From Candidatus Puniceispirillum marinum IMCC1322 (GTDB taxonomy: Bacteria; Pseudomonadota; Alphaproteobacteria; Puniceispirillales; Puniceispirillaceae), in contig NC_014010.1 in NCBI RefSeq assembly GCF_000024465.1, positions 1,240,001 to 1,304,000 on the forward strand: a DNA stretch of 64,000 nucleotides. The letters are read 5' to 3'. The notes under the pieces were generated by a model, which saw only the letters and a list, made by a program, of their open reading frames with translations, was not told where the DNA came from and did no database searches. Shown here piece by piece: positions 35,293 to 44,944 of this stretch (its first letter is position 1; every line of letters starts with the position of its first letter). A program made the position numbers and the translations under genes.

Positions 35293-36351
35293 TCACCCCA
35301 TGTTATGGGCAAGTAACCGCATCCAGTTTGCATGACAAAGTTTTGTCATAAGAGCGTCATTATAACCATGCGCATACATCGCATTGCGAAAAGACGTAAG
35401 TCCAGCACAATCACCCATATCTTCGGGAATAACGGCACCATCAAAATCTGATCCCAAGCCAACACGGTCTTCACCCAGATGTTCAATCAAATGGTCAAGA
35501 TGCCGAAGCAGAACATCATAATGAACATCGGCCAGCATCTTGCCATCGGCGCGTAAAAAGGCGACGGCGAAATTCAACCCAACCATACCATCACTTTCGG
35601 CAATCGCCGCCAGCTGTCTGTCGGTGAGATTGCGGGCATGCGGCGACAGCACGTGGCTATTGGAATGCGTCGCTACAAGCGGTTTGGTACTGTGTTTGGC
35701 GATATCCCAGAAACCGGCTTCGTTCAAATGCGACATATCCAGCATGATACCCAATTCATCACAGCGTTTAACAAGCCGGATACCATGTTCGCTCAAACCC
35801 CCACCAATATCACCTGTGCTGGGGAACCGAAACGGGACGCCTTCGCCGAAAATGGTTGGGCGGCTCCAGACCAGCCCCAGCGAGCGCAACCCTGCCCGAT
35901 AAAAGATATCCAGATTATACAGATCGGCATCGATCGCCTCTGCCCCTTCCATATGCATGATGGCAGCCATGATTCCGCTTTGCATACAGCTACGAATATC
36001 ATTTACGCTAGTACAGATTTTCAGCGCGCCCAGCGTCTCAAGCTCGACAAGTATCACTGCCTGTTGCAAGGCAATCGGCAAGGCGTCACTCAAATCAACT
36101 GCCGGTGGTAATGGCAGATCATAACTATCCTGAGTCATCAATTCGAATTTGAGAGCAAGATCAACTGGCGACGGGACATATATGGCAAAAAACCCACCAG
36201 CCAAACCGCCTGACGTGGCCTTTATCAGATCAATATGACCATCACGACCGGTAACAAAGCTAGTGGCGTGATCGCGTCCACCAGCCTGAAACAGGCGGAA
36301 CAAGACATCGTTATGCCCGTCAAAAATCGGGATCTCGGCTTTATTCATCAC
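35293..36351 (-). CDS. M19 renal-dipeptidase-like membrane dipeptidase
   Basis: Zinc dipeptidase of 352 residues, the usual M19 length. Metal-binding and active-site signatures: FDGHNDVLFRL (HxD) at the N-terminus, MEGAEAID with the bridging Glu, ATHSNSHVLSPHARNLTDRQ with two histidines, and GLGSDFDGAV near the C-terminus. In bacteria such enzymes cleave dipeptides including those with D-residues. No signal peptide is visible, so it is probably cytoplasmic. TGGAG precedes the ATG; a second ATG follows directly and could be used instead. The next gene in the same direction is a small membrane protein. Confidence 0.92.
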   Translation of the reverse strand: MMNKAEIPIFDGHNDVLFRLFQAGGRDHATSFVTGRDGHIDLIKATSGGLAGGFFAIYVPSPVDLALKFELMTQDSYDLPLPPAVDLSDALPIALQQAVILVELETLGALKICTSVNDIRSCMQSGIMAAIMHMEGAEAIDADLYNLDIFYRAGLRSLGLVWSRPTIFGEGVPFRFPSTGDIGGGLSEHGIRLVKRCDELGIMLDMSHLNEAGFWDIAKHSTKPLVATHSNSHVLSPHARNLTDRQLAAIAESDGMVGLNFAVAFLRADGKMLADVHYDVLLRHLDHLIEHLGEDRVGLGSDFDGAVIPEDMGDCAGLTSFRNAMYAHGYNDALMTKLCHANWMRLLAHNMG

Positions 36352-36548
36352 GACTCCAAGTGATCAAAATCATACATTGAACAGATTATTATCCATTCAA
36401 CACCTTTGGCTAATCCGGTGCCATAAAAACCTGTGCTTGATTACAAATTAGTTGGTAAAGCCAAAAACTGACTGTTAGGATTTAAATACTTAGACCAACC
36501 GAATTGGGGATCGTCAACGGCATATGACCAATGACGAAGCAAAGAAAT

Positions 36549-37583
36549 ATGGCTGATTTAAACCTAACAAATATTCAAAAATCTTATGACAAGACTGAAG
36601 TCATCACCAATCTCAACCTGAGCATAAAGTCAGGTGAGTTTGTGGTATTTGTCGGGCCATCTGGATGTGGAAAATCGACCCTATTACGTATGATCGCCGG
36701 GCTTGAGGATATTTCTGGTGGCACCCTTACGATCAATGACGAAATCGTCAATGATGTAGTGCCTGCCGAGCGCGGCGTGGCCATGGTGTTCCAGTCTTAT
36801 GCGCTATATCCGCATATGACCGTATTCGACAACATGGCCTTTGGTCTGCGACAAAGCAAAACCCCCAAACCAGAAATTAACCGCCGCGTAAATGGTGCCG
36901 CGGCCATATTGCAAATCACCGATTATCTGAAACGCTTGCCCAAGCATCTATCAGGTGGCCAGCGCCAGCGTGTGGCTATCGGACGTGCGATTGTACGCGA
37001 CCCAAAGGTATTCCTGTTTGATGAACCCCTGTCAAATTTGGATGCGGCCTTACGCGTGCAAACCCGGATTGAAATCGCCAAACTGCATAATGACCTTGAT
37101 GCCACTATGGTCTATGTGACCCATGATCAGGTTGAAGCCATGACATTGGCGGATCGGATCGTGGTTCTGAATGCCGGTAATATCGAACAGGTGGGAACCC
37201 CGCTTGAACTCTATAATGCCCCTGCCAATAAATTTGTTGCTGGCTTTATCGGTAGTCCAAAGATGAACTTCATTCCGACAGGTCACAAGACATTAAAATC
37301 AGCATCACATAATGCGGCCGAAATTGGCATTCGTCCAGAACATCTGGTCCTTACCACCAAAGCCAAAGCCAAACTGTATGGCAGCTTGCGGCATATCGAA
37401 CAGCTTGGTGAGTATGCGCTAGCCTATATTGATCTGGGTGACGGTATTGAAATCACCGCCAAACTTGAAGGCGAATCTGGCTTGCAAAATGGCGCCAAAA
37501 TGCCTCTGACCTTTGATACCAGCAAACTTCATCACTTTGACGCTAATGGTGTTTCGCTAGCCGCTGGCACGGCATCCGCTTAA
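36549..37583 (+). CDS. Sugar ABC importer ATPase (MalK/UgpC/MsmX type)
   Basis: 344-residue ATP-binding subunit of a CUT1 carbohydrate importer. Walker [11 protein letters not shown]-loop in [20 protein letters not shown], signature [14 protein letters not shown], Walker [15 protein letters not shown]-loop [13 protein letters not shown]-terminal regulatory OB-fold part (about 240-344) contains IGIRPEHL. The start at 36549 ([15 protein letters not shown]) is the family start; an ATG six codons upstream is possible. The permeases and binding protein lie on the opposite strand at 43-46 kb, so this gene and the GH42 gene form a separate transcript that meets them head-on. Confidence 0.92.
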   Translation: MADLNLTNIQKSYDKTEVITNLNLSIKSGEFVVFVGPSGCGKSTLLRMIAGLEDISGGTLTINDEIVNDVVPAERGVAMVFQSYALYPHMTVFDNMAFGLRQSKTPKPEINRRVNGAAAILQITDYLKRLPKHLSGGQRQRVAIGRAIVRDPKVFLFDEPLSNLDAALRVQTRIEIAKLHNDLDATMVYVTHDQVEAMTLADRIVVLNAGNIEQVGTPLELYNAPANKFVAGFIGSPKMNFIPTGHKTLKSASHNAAEIGIRPEHLVLTTKAKAKLYGSLRHIEQLGEYALAYIDLGDGIEITAKLEGESGLQNGAKMPLTFDTSKLHHFDANGVSLAAGTASA

Positions 37584-39577
37584 TGTCGTCAGCATCTGAA
37601 TCACATGCACAATTTCCCGCGCTTGGCGTTTGTTATTATCCTGAACATTGGCCAGAAGATATGTGGGAAGCTGATGCTAAAGCCATGGTCGCGGCAGGCA
37701 TCTCATGGGTGCGTATTGCCGAATTTGCATGGTCACGGATCGAGCCGCAACGCGATAATTTTACATGGGACTGGCTTGACCGTGCGGTAAAAACGCTGGG
37801 TGATGCGGGTCTGAAAATTACCATGTGCACGCCAACAGCCACCCCGCCAAAATGGCTAATTGATGAAATGCCGGACATGATTGCCATCGAAGCTGACGGT
37901 ACCCCACGACGTTTCGGATCGCGGCGTCATTATTGCTTTTCGCATCTTGGTTATCGCGCAGAATCACGGCGGATCACCCAAGCCATTGCCGCGCGTTATG
38001 GCCAAATGGATGCTGTTGCCGCATGGCAAACTGACAATGAATATGGCTGTCATGACACTATTTATTCCTATTCGGCGGCGGCAAAGGCCGGGTTTCAGGC
38101 ATGGCTGGCTGACCATTACGGCACAGTTGCAGAACTGAACAAAGCATGGGGCAATGTGTTCTGGTCGATGGAAGTCGGTGATTTTAGTGAGGTTGAACTC
38201 CCAAACCTGACTGTGACCGAAGCCAACCCTGCGCACAATCTTGATTTCAGACGCTATAGCACGGCGGCCGTTGTCACCTTTAACCGTGAACAGACCGATA
38301 TTCTGCGCCGCTTATCACCAGACCGACCGATAGCCCATAACTATATGGGTGAATTTGCCCAGTTTGATCATCGACCCGTTGCCGCCGATCTTGATATTGC
38401 GTCATGGGACAGCTATCCGCTTGGTATGTTGCAGAATATGCAAAGCTATCCAAGCGCCAATACCGAACGTGATCAGAAAACCTATGCTGATTGTATGCGG
38501 ACAGGCGAACCCGACTTTCAGGCTTTTCATCATGATCTATATCGCGGCATGGGGCGATTATGGATCATGGAACAACAACCGGGGCCGGTAAATTGGGCAA
38601 AATACAACCCTGTGCCACGGGCTGGCGCGGTGCGTATGTGGAGTTGGGAAGCCATCGCGCATGGCGCTGAACTGGTCAGCTATTTCCGCTGGCGACAGGC
38701 CCCCTTTGCTCAGGAACAGATGCATGCTGGCCTGATGTTGCGCAATAATGAACCGGCTGTCGGCCTTGCCGAGGCAAAACAATTTGCCAGCGAACTTGAT
38801 CTGCTGGACGGCGCTGACACAATACAAGCGCCGATCGCGCTGATACATGATTATGAAGCTGACTGGATTAGCGCACTTGATGGCCAAAGTGATGATTTTG
38901 CCTATCTGCCTTTGATGTTGGATTTTTACCGTGCCATTCGCCGGCATGGTGGCTCGGTTGATATCATTGGGCCGCATGATGATATTAGCGGTTATGCGCT
39001 GGTTATTGTGCCCTGTCTTATGCATGTGCCAGATAGCCTAGCGCATCAGATAGAACATTTTGACGGACAGCTTTTGATAGGTCCACGCACTGGTGCGAAG
39101 ACAATCGACTTTCAACTGCCTAAAAATTTAGCACCTGGTCCGCTAGCCAGTGTCACTGGCGTTACCATAACCCGCGTTGATGCTGTGCCTGCAAGCCAGA
39201 CAATATCCGTGTCAGATGATGAAATATTAGGCAATTTCAAAATCTGGCGTGAACATGTAACAGCGCAAGGCACCGTCCTAGCAATGGGCGAAGATGGCTA
39301 TCCAGCAGTTATAAAAAGCAACCGTACATCCTATCTGGCGGGATGGCCTGATGCCGCGTTAGCCAATAATGTTATCAGCCAAGCCATGCAACAAGCTGGC
39401 ATCACAACACATGAAATGCCCGGTTATTTGCGTGTCCGCCAACGTGGCAACAAACTGATTTTTGTCAATTACGGTGACCAGATGATGACCATTCCCAATA
39501 GTTTTTCAGGCACATTCATTCTGGGCATGCAAGATGTTCCCCCCGCTGGGGTCAGCATCATGCATGTTGATTCATAG
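37583..39577 (+). CDS. Beta-galactosidase, glycoside hydrolase family 42
   Basis: 664-residue intracellular enzyme hydrolysing beta-galactosides. The acid/base is Glu153 (QTDNEYG) and the nucleophile Glu330 (LWIMEQQPGPVNW). N-terminal GVCYYPEHWPEDMWEADAKA and RIAEFAWSRIEP are typical of GH42. No signal peptide is seen. The ATG overlaps the ABC ATPase stop (TAATG), so it is translationally coupled. The last 6 bp overlap the convergent galK end. Together with the galactoside importer it would release galactose that GalK and GalT process. Confidence 0.95.
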   Translation: MSSASESHAQFPALGVCYYPEHWPEDMWEADAKAMVAAGISWVRIAEFAWSRIEPQRDNFTWDWLDRAVKTLGDAGLKITMCTPTATPPKWLIDEMPDMIAIEADGTPRRFGSRRHYCFSHLGYRAESRRITQAIAARYGQMDAVAAWQTDNEYGCHDTIYSYSAAAKAGFQAWLADHYGTVAELNKAWGNVFWSMEVGDFSEVELPNLTVTEANPAHNLDFRRYSTAAVVTFNREQTDILRRLSPDRPIAHNYMGEFAQFDHRPVAADLDIASWDSYPLGMLQNMQSYPSANTERDQKTYADCMRTGEPDFQAFHHDLYRGMGRLWIMEQQPGPVNWAKYNPVPRAGAVRMWSWEAIAHGAELVSYFRWRQAPFAQEQMHAGLMLRNNEPAVGLAEAKQFASELDLLDGADTIQAPIALIHDYEADWISALDGQSDDFAYLPLMLDFYRAIRRHGGSVDIIGPHDDISGYALVIVPCLMHVPDSLAHQIEHFDGQLLIGPRTGAKTIDFQLPKNLAPGPLASVTGVTITRVDAVPASQTISVSDDEILGNFKIWREHVTAQGTVLAMGEDGYPAVIKSNRTSYLAGWPDAALANNVISQAMQQAGITTHEMPGYLRVRQRGNKLIFVNYGDQMMTIPNSFSGTFILGMQDVPPAGVSIMHVDS

Positions 39578-40666
39578 CCCCTCGATACGATCTACCAACC
39601 AGGCATTAGGGTTCGGTGATCTGAAAGTCTCGAGGATATGATCGCCTTGTTCCCGCGCACATAAAGCAACAACACAACCGCCAAAGCCTGCGCCAGTCAG
39701 CCGCGCACCGATCGCCCCTGCGCTTTTCAAATTAGCCACAAGATCATTCAATATAGGTGACGACACATCAAAATCAGCATCAAGTGACGTATGGCATTCA
39801 TCCATAAGCTGACCAAATTCATCTGCCTTGCCTGCTTCCAATGCAATGGCCGCTTTCTGAACGCGTATATTTTCCGAAATTACATGGCGGGCGCGTTTTT
39901 TTAATAACGGATCGGCAAGCCTATCACACGAGATCAGATCAGCATCTCGAAGTGATGCCACGCCCATTTCACTGGCTGCCTTTTGGCATTGGGCCAGCCG
40001 TTCATTATAGGCACCTTCGGATAGTTTGCGATCCGCACCCGAATGGATAATCAGAAAATCATAACCGGGAAAAAGAGGTATGCAGCGCGTGTTCATAGAC
40101 CTCACATCAAACAGCATCGCCTGGCCTACAGGTGCCACAGCCGCGACCATCTGATCCATAATCCCACATGCAGTGCCCACAAAATCATGTTCTATCTGCT
40201 GTCCCATCCGCGCTAAATCGGCTGGGCTAAGCTTATCAAATCTGGCTGGGGTCAAAGCACCTATTGCCCGTAAAAGCGCAATTTCAAAAGCTGCTGATGA
40301 TGACAACCCAGCCCCAGCAGGCACTTGTGATGATACGGCGATATTGATACCGCATTTACCATCATGCCCCACCGCAAATCCATTCAGGCGCGCCATCGTC
40401 AAGGCTCCTGTTACAAAATCCAGCCAACTTCCATCACAGGGGCTATCAACCAAGCGATCAAGCGCATCAAATCTGTCAGATATACCGCAGATCATATTGT
40501 CTTGGCGGGGCGATAACGCAACAACCGTATGATGGCGTAGTAATACCGGCATTACCAATCCCTCATTATAATCGGTATGTTCACCAATAAGATTAGCCCG
40601 GCCATGCCCGATAGCGACAGCTTCCGGCACCGCTGAAAAATGGCTTTCGAATAAGGCGCTAGACAT
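39572..40666 (-). CDS. galK: Galactokinase
   Basis: GHMP kinase of 364 residues that phosphorylates galactose at C1. Seen: GHGRANLIGEHTDYNEGLVM (galactokinase signature), the ATP loop VPAGAGLSSSAAFEIAL, and RLTGAGFGGCVVAL near the C-terminus. It is the terminal gene of the minus-strand galactoside operon; its start overlaps the galT stop by 8 bp. Closest family reading is galactokinase rather than another GHMP kinase because of the galT neighbour. Confidence 0.95.
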   Translation of the reverse strand: MSSALFESHFSAVPEAVAIGHGRANLIGEHTDYNEGLVMPVLLRHHTVVALSPRQDNMICGISDRFDALDRLVDSPCDGSWLDFVTGALTMARLNGFAVGHDGKCGINIAVSSQVPAGAGLSSSAAFEIALLRAIGALTPARFDKLSPADLARMGQQIEHDFVGTACGIMDQMVAAVAPVGQAMLFDVRSMNTRCIPLFPGYDFLIIHSGADRKLSEGAYNERLAQCQKAASEMGVASLRDADLISCDRLADPLLKKRARHVISENIRVQKAAIALEAGKADEFGQLMDECHTSLDADFDVSSPILNDLVANLKSAGAIGARLTGAGFGGCVVALCAREQGDHILETFRSPNPNAWLVDRIEGL

Positions 40667-41717
40667 TTAGCTTCGCCTTGCCTGCCAATAGCTCGGCTGC
40701 CTGTTCAGGGGGTATGTCAACCAGAAATGTACCCGTAATTTGTTCAACCGATGCCAGATATTTCAACTTGTCAGCACTTCGGCGTAATGGTCGGAAAGCA
40801 CAATAAAAATGAAATGTGTCCTGCATTCCACGCGGGGCCGTGTGCCAGCCCAAAGTATATGGCATTGGCATACCATGCACGGCATCAAGGCGCGAAACGG
40901 CATCATGCATCAAGGCAGCGAACTGAACTCGTTCATCAGCAGTAAATTCAGCCGGTGATGCCATCTGTCGATGTGGCACAACCCATGTTTCAAATGGATA
41001 ACGCCCCCATTCCGGCACCATAACAATACCACACTCATTTTGCGCCAGAATAAGCGCCGGATTGATATGTGCAACTATATCACCAAGCGGGTTGCTATGC
41101 ACAAAACTATCAGCCTCGCGCGCGATAAGAGCCGGAATATGCGACAGGGCATAAATCTGGCCATGCGGGTGATCAAGCGTTACACCAATTTCCCGCCCCC
41201 TATTTTCAAAGGGAAGCACATATTGAACGCGTTCATCCTGCATCAAGGTGTCCCAGCGATGACCAATTGCCGCTACCAACAAGCTGATCCGATCAACGCC
41301 AATCGTGGCAAAAGATGAATGATGATCTGCACTATAGCAAACCACATCACAAAATCCGATTCCTGGCGCGGTCTCAACCCCCAATTCAGGTGGCGTCCCT
41401 GCTTCGGCTGATAAAGCGGAAAAGCGGTTTGTAAAGATCGCAATCTCATAATCGGTAGCCGGCATATCGGTAAGCTTGCCACCTTTAACAGCCGGACAAA
41501 GCGGGCAATCGGCAGCATCTGGTAAAAAGGTACGACCCTGGCGTGTACTGGCGTGACACACCCATTCGCGTAGTAACGGATGCCAGCGCATATGTGCGTC
41601 TGCACCTTGCACCGCTGGCAAACTTTCTAGTAGCTCATAATCACGCGCGGTTTCGGAAAACAGCCACAAGCTTCGACCATGACCACGATCAACATATTTT
41701 GTGTGAAAGTCTGTCAT
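40659..41717 (-). CDS. galT: Galactose-1-phosphate uridylyltransferase
   Basis: 352-residue Leloir-pathway enzyme that exchanges UMP between UDP-glucose and galactose-1-phosphate. The nucleophile is His185 in DHPHGQIYALSHIP; the zinc-type cysteine pair is C71-P-L-C74. The ATG at 41717 overlaps the melA stop (TAATG) and is preferred over an earlier reading from 41738. No galE (UDP-galactose epimerase) or galM is present in the window, so that step is encoded elsewhere. Confidence 0.95.
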   Translation of the reverse strand: MTDFHTKYVDRGHGRSLWLFSETARDYELLESLPAVQGADAHMRWHPLLREWVCHASTRQGRTFLPDAADCPLCPAVKGGKLTDMPATDYEIAIFTNRFSALSAEAGTPPELGVETAPGIGFCDVVCYSADHHSSFATIGVDRISLLVAAIGHRWDTLMQDERVQYVLPFENRGREIGVTLDHPHGQIYALSHIPALIAREADSFVHSNPLGDIVAHINPALILAQNECGIVMVPEWGRYPFETWVVPHRQMASPAEFTADERVQFAALMHDAVSRLDAVHGMPMPYTLGWHTAPRGMQDTFHFYCAFRPLRRSADKLKYLASVEQITGTFLVDIPPEQAAELLAGKAKLNV

Positions 41718-43045
41718 TAGCGCAAAGCTGGCAACCAACCAGCATGTGCATCAAGAAGCTCATCAACCATCTGCCATATCTGATCAAGGTTGAGCTCGGC
41801 ACCGGTATGCGGATCCATCATCACCGCGTGATAGACATGCTCCTTTTTACCGGTGATGATCGCTTCAACAGTTAGCGACTGAACATTTATACTGCTTTGC
41901 ATGATTGCGGCAAGATGCGGCGGCAGATCATCAACACTCTGCGGTGTGATACCCCGTTTATCAACAATACACGGTACCTCGACACAAGCATTGGCGGGTA
42001 AATTGCCAATCAATCCGTCATTCAACACATTGCCATTTATGGTATCAGGCACGTCATTCACCACCGCATTTATGATACGTGCGGCATATTCAACCGACTT
42101 TTCACATATAATGGGGCTATCCGATAATAGTGCCTGTTCCTGCGCATCCCATTTTTCGATCTGGTCTTCACAACGACGAATATATTCATTGATGGGAATA
42201 TCAAATTGTTTGATCAGTTCCGGCTGGTCATTCTTGATAAACCATGGCGTATATTCGGCAAAATGCTCGGATGACTCGGTTACAAAATAGCCAAGCCGCC
42301 TTAGCATTTCATAGCGTACATGATTGGTACAACCATCGTAATTCGCCCCATAATTTCGGCCATCAATCAATTTATGCAGACGTGGATAGAGATCCTCGAC
42401 CCTGCCATCAGCATGGCGCTTGGCAAATTTGGTATAGAAGGCAACATGGTTTATTCCAGCGCATTCAAATTCAATATCATCAATGGACTCACCTAGGTCG
42501 CGCGCCAGATCAATCGCAGTGCCCTGAACCGAATGGCATAGACCGACATAACGCAAATCAGGCACCATCCGCGACAAAGCCAGACAGTTGATCGCCATTG
42601 GATTGACATATTGCAACATCAGCGCATCAGGGCATATATCCATCATATCACGCGCAATTTCGGCTAGAACCGGCACTGTTCGCAACCCCCGCATCACCCC
42701 GCCAACGCCCAATGTATCGGCGATAGTCTGCGTCAGACCGTATGTGGCCGGAATTTCAAAATCAATAACCGTGGATGGTTTATAGCCACCGACCTGAATC
42801 ATGATGATAACAAAATCCGCACCTTGCAGCGCTGTGCGGCGATCCGTTGTCGCGGTTATCGTTGGCTTGGCATTGACCGTGGCGCTGATTTTTTCAGCCA
42901 CTAATTGCGAGGTTTTCAACCGTTTTTCATCAATGTCCTGAAGCGCCACATGGCAGTTTTTAAAACAGTCTTCCAGCAACACATCCGTCAGGATATTCTG
43001 CATGAAAACGGTGCTACCAGCACCTATCATCGTAATTTTTATCAT
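41717..43045 (-). CDS. melA: Alpha-galactosidase, glycoside hydrolase family 4
   Basis: NAD- and Mn-dependent alpha-galactosidase of 442 residues, closely similar along its whole length to E. coli MelA as I remember it. N-terminal Rossmann motif MIKITMIGAGSTVF, QYVNPMA (148-151 region), GLCHSVQGT with the metal ligand Cys170 and His171, CAGINH with His200, and ESSEHFAEYTPWF. It splits melibiose or raffinose-type alpha-galactosides without secretion, using hydride abstraction. AGGG is upstream. It is third in the minus-strand operon after the two permease genes. Confidence 0.95.
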   Translation of the reverse strand: MIKITMIGAGSTVFMQNILTDVLLEDCFKNCHVALQDIDEKRLKTSQLVAEKISATVNAKPTITATTDRRTALQGADFVIIMIQVGGYKPSTVIDFEIPATYGLTQTIADTLGVGGVMRGLRTVPVLAEIARDMMDICPDALMLQYVNPMAINCLALSRMVPDLRYVGLCHSVQGTAIDLARDLGESIDDIEFECAGINHVAFYTKFAKRHADGRVEDLYPRLHKLIDGRNYGANYDGCTNHVRYEMLRRLGYFVTESSEHFAEYTPWFIKNDQPELIKQFDIPINEYIRRCEDQIEKWDAQEQALLSDSPIICEKSVEYAARIINAVVNDVPDTINGNVLNDGLIGNLPANACVEVPCIVDKRGITPQSVDDLPPHLAAIMQSSINVQSLTVEAIITGKKEHVYHAVMMDPHTGAELNLDQIWQMVDELLDAHAGWLPALR

Positions 43046-43063
43046 CTATTTACCCTGCACCAA

Positions 43064-43915
43064 TCAGCCTTTACTGGCGCCAAAAGTGAGGCCTGCAATG
43101 AAATGCTTTTGCATAAGAAAGAAAATAATCACTGGCGGCAATGCCGCCATAATCGACCCTGCAGAAATAAGGTGATAGGCAGAAATCCATTGCCCGTTCA
43201 GTGACTTCAGACCCGCCGTAACAGGCATCGCATGCTGTCCCTGGATCAGAACAGTTGCCCAGAAATAATCATTCCAGATAAAGGTGAAAACAAGCACACA
43301 AAGCGCGGCGATTGCCGGACGGATCAAGGGCAAAACCACTGCCCAAAAAATCTTGAATTCAGACGCACCATCAATCCGCGCTGCCTCGACAAGCTCATAA
43401 GGCAAAGCACGGATGAAATTACGCATAAACAGCGTACAAAATCCGGTCTGGAAGGCAATATGGAACATGGCAAGACCAGTAACGGTATCATAAAGCCCTA
43501 TCTGAAAAGTCAGATCACGCACCGGAATCATCAAAATTTGAAAGGGAATGAAATTGCCCGCGACAAACAGAAAGAAGATCAGAAGGTTACCCTTGAACCG
43601 GTAAATCGCGAGGGCAAAACCAGTCATACAGCTCAGAGCCACAGCGCCAATCACCGTCGGGATAGTGATTTTAAAGCTGTTCATGATGAACATGAACATG
43701 GGTGTATTGGTAAAAACATCTGTCAGATTCTGGATCGCCTGCCATTCGCTTGGAACGCCCCACAAATTACCCGACGTAATATCCGCAGACCCGCGAACCG
43801 CCGTCATCACCACCCCAAGCAAAGGCACCAGCCATATAAGCAAAGCCACTGGCAATGCTATTTTATAAAGCATCTGATTAGTCGGATGCGTTTTTTCAAT
43901 GGGCGTCGGGAACAT
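43064..43915 (-). CDS. Sugar ABC importer permease, second subunit (MalG/MsmG type)
   Basis: 283-residue inner-membrane permease of the CUT1 sugar family. Six membrane segments; the EAA loop reads ELVEAARIDGASEFKIFWAV, which contacts the ATPase. The C-terminus has the family tail LMQKHFIAGLTFGASKG. It starts 2 bp after the first permease gene's stop and is followed by melA after 18 bp, so they are one transcript. With the partner permease it forms the channel for a galactoside. Confidence 0.94.
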   Translation of the reverse strand: MFPTPIEKTHPTNQMLYKIALPVALLIWLVPLLGVVMTAVRGSADITSGNLWGVPSEWQAIQNLTDVFTNTPMFMFIMNSFKITIPTVIGAVALSCMTGFALAIYRFKGNLLIFFLFVAGNFIPFQILMIPVRDLTFQIGLYDTVTGLAMFHIAFQTGFCTLFMRNFIRALPYELVEAARIDGASEFKIFWAVVLPLIRPAIAALCVLVFTFIWNDYFWATVLIQGQHAMPVTAGLKSLNGQWISAYHLISAGSIMAALPPVIIFFLMQKHFIAGLTFGASKG

Positions 43916-43917
43916 AC

Positions 43918-44850
43918 CTATAGCCCCCGCTTTTCATCGCGATACATGCGATAAATGAAAAATAAAATATAGATCATCATGATCGAAAAAAGTATCGTGG
44001 CGATCGCCGAGCCATACCCCATGCGATAGCCATATTCGCTCAAGGCCTGCTCAAACATGAAATAAGCCAACACATTGGTCGATCCCCACGGACCACCCTG
44101 CGTCATGATAGCAATCATATCAAAACTTCGCAGTGATCCGATAATCGTCACCACAACAGCGATAAAGGTAGCTGGCCGTAATTGCGGCAGAATAATATTC
44201 CAGAATAACGAAAATCCGGTTGCCCCATCCATCCGCCCTGCTTCAATCTGATCGGCGCTTACATTGTTAAGTCCGGTAAGATAGAGGATCATGCAATAGG
44301 CAATTTGCGGATATAACCCAGCAAAGATAATGCCATAAGTAGCGTAATCTTCATCTGCCAGAATCGCCCAACCTTCAAGCCCTACCAGATTGAGCAACGG
44401 TGCGATAATACCGTAATTTGGCTCGTAGAACCACGTAAAGACCAGACCAATGACAACTTGTGAAATAACAAATGGAAAAAAGAAAAGTGACTTTATAACC
44501 CGAATACCAAAAACAACTTGGTTGAGAAACAAAGCGAGCGCGAGACCAATAGGCACCGCGGCCATAAAACAGACAAGCCAGCGGACATTGTTCCACAGCG
44601 CCGTATAGAACTCTTCGTCATCCATCAATTCTATATAATTTTCCAACCCAACATAGGTGGCTGGAGACAGCCCGTCCCACTGATACAGGCTGATCGAAAT
44701 TGATGACATGATTGGCCACAAAACATAGACAGCAAACAATAAAATACCCGGCATAAGGAATAGCCACGGCATAAATGTTTGCTGGTTACGCTTCCACCAA
44801 CCCGACTGACGAAGCGTCACATTTGTTTGTGCGTCCTGTGCTATTGTCAT
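43918..44850 (-). CDS. Sugar ABC importer permease, first subunit (MalF/MsmF type)
   Basis: 310-residue permease partner of the preceding type. Six membrane helices, with a periplasmic loop after the first containing SLYQWDGLSPATYVGLENY. The EAA loop is QIEAGRMDGATGFSLFWNII. The ATG at 44850 is used; a TTG at 44862 in the same frame is unlikely. There is no clear ribosome site, which together with the hairpin upstream suggests lower expression than the binding-protein gene before it. Confidence 0.93.
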   Translation of the reverse strand: MTIAQDAQTNVTLRQSGWWKRNQQTFMPWLFLMPGILLFAVYVLWPIMSSISISLYQWDGLSPATYVGLENYIELMDDEEFYTALWNNVRWLVCFMAAVPIGLALALFLNQVVFGIRVIKSLFFFPFVISQVVIGLVFTWFYEPNYGIIAPLLNLVGLEGWAILADEDYATYGIIFAGLYPQIAYCMILYLTGLNNVSADQIEAGRMDGATGFSLFWNIILPQLRPATFIAVVVTIIGSLRSFDMIAIMTQGGPWGSTNVLAYFMFEQALSEYGYRMGYGSAIATILFSIMMIYILFFIYRMYRDEKRGL

Positions 44851-44907
44851 CAGTCTAACCAAATTAGAAATTGAAATCAGAAACTATAAACAAATGAATA
44901 ATAAAAT

Positions 44908-44935
44908 GGGAAGGCCAGCGATAGCTAACCTTCCC
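44908..44935 (-). terminator. Hairpin between the sugar-binding-protein gene and the permease genes
   Basis: GGGAAGG (44908-44914) and CCTTCCC (44929-44935) form a perfect 7-bp stem with an inner AGC/GCT pair, 9 nt after the binding-protein stop. On the transcribed strand ATTTTATTATT follows. It can act as partial terminator or 3' stabiliser of the binding-protein message. Confidence 0.65.
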
Positions 44936-44944
44936 TGATATATA

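Noticed and set aside
43232-43954. 240-codon open frame antisense to the sugar permease genes
   Set aside because: Very polar, repetitive composition expected from the reverse of a membrane protein; overlaps two clear permease genes.
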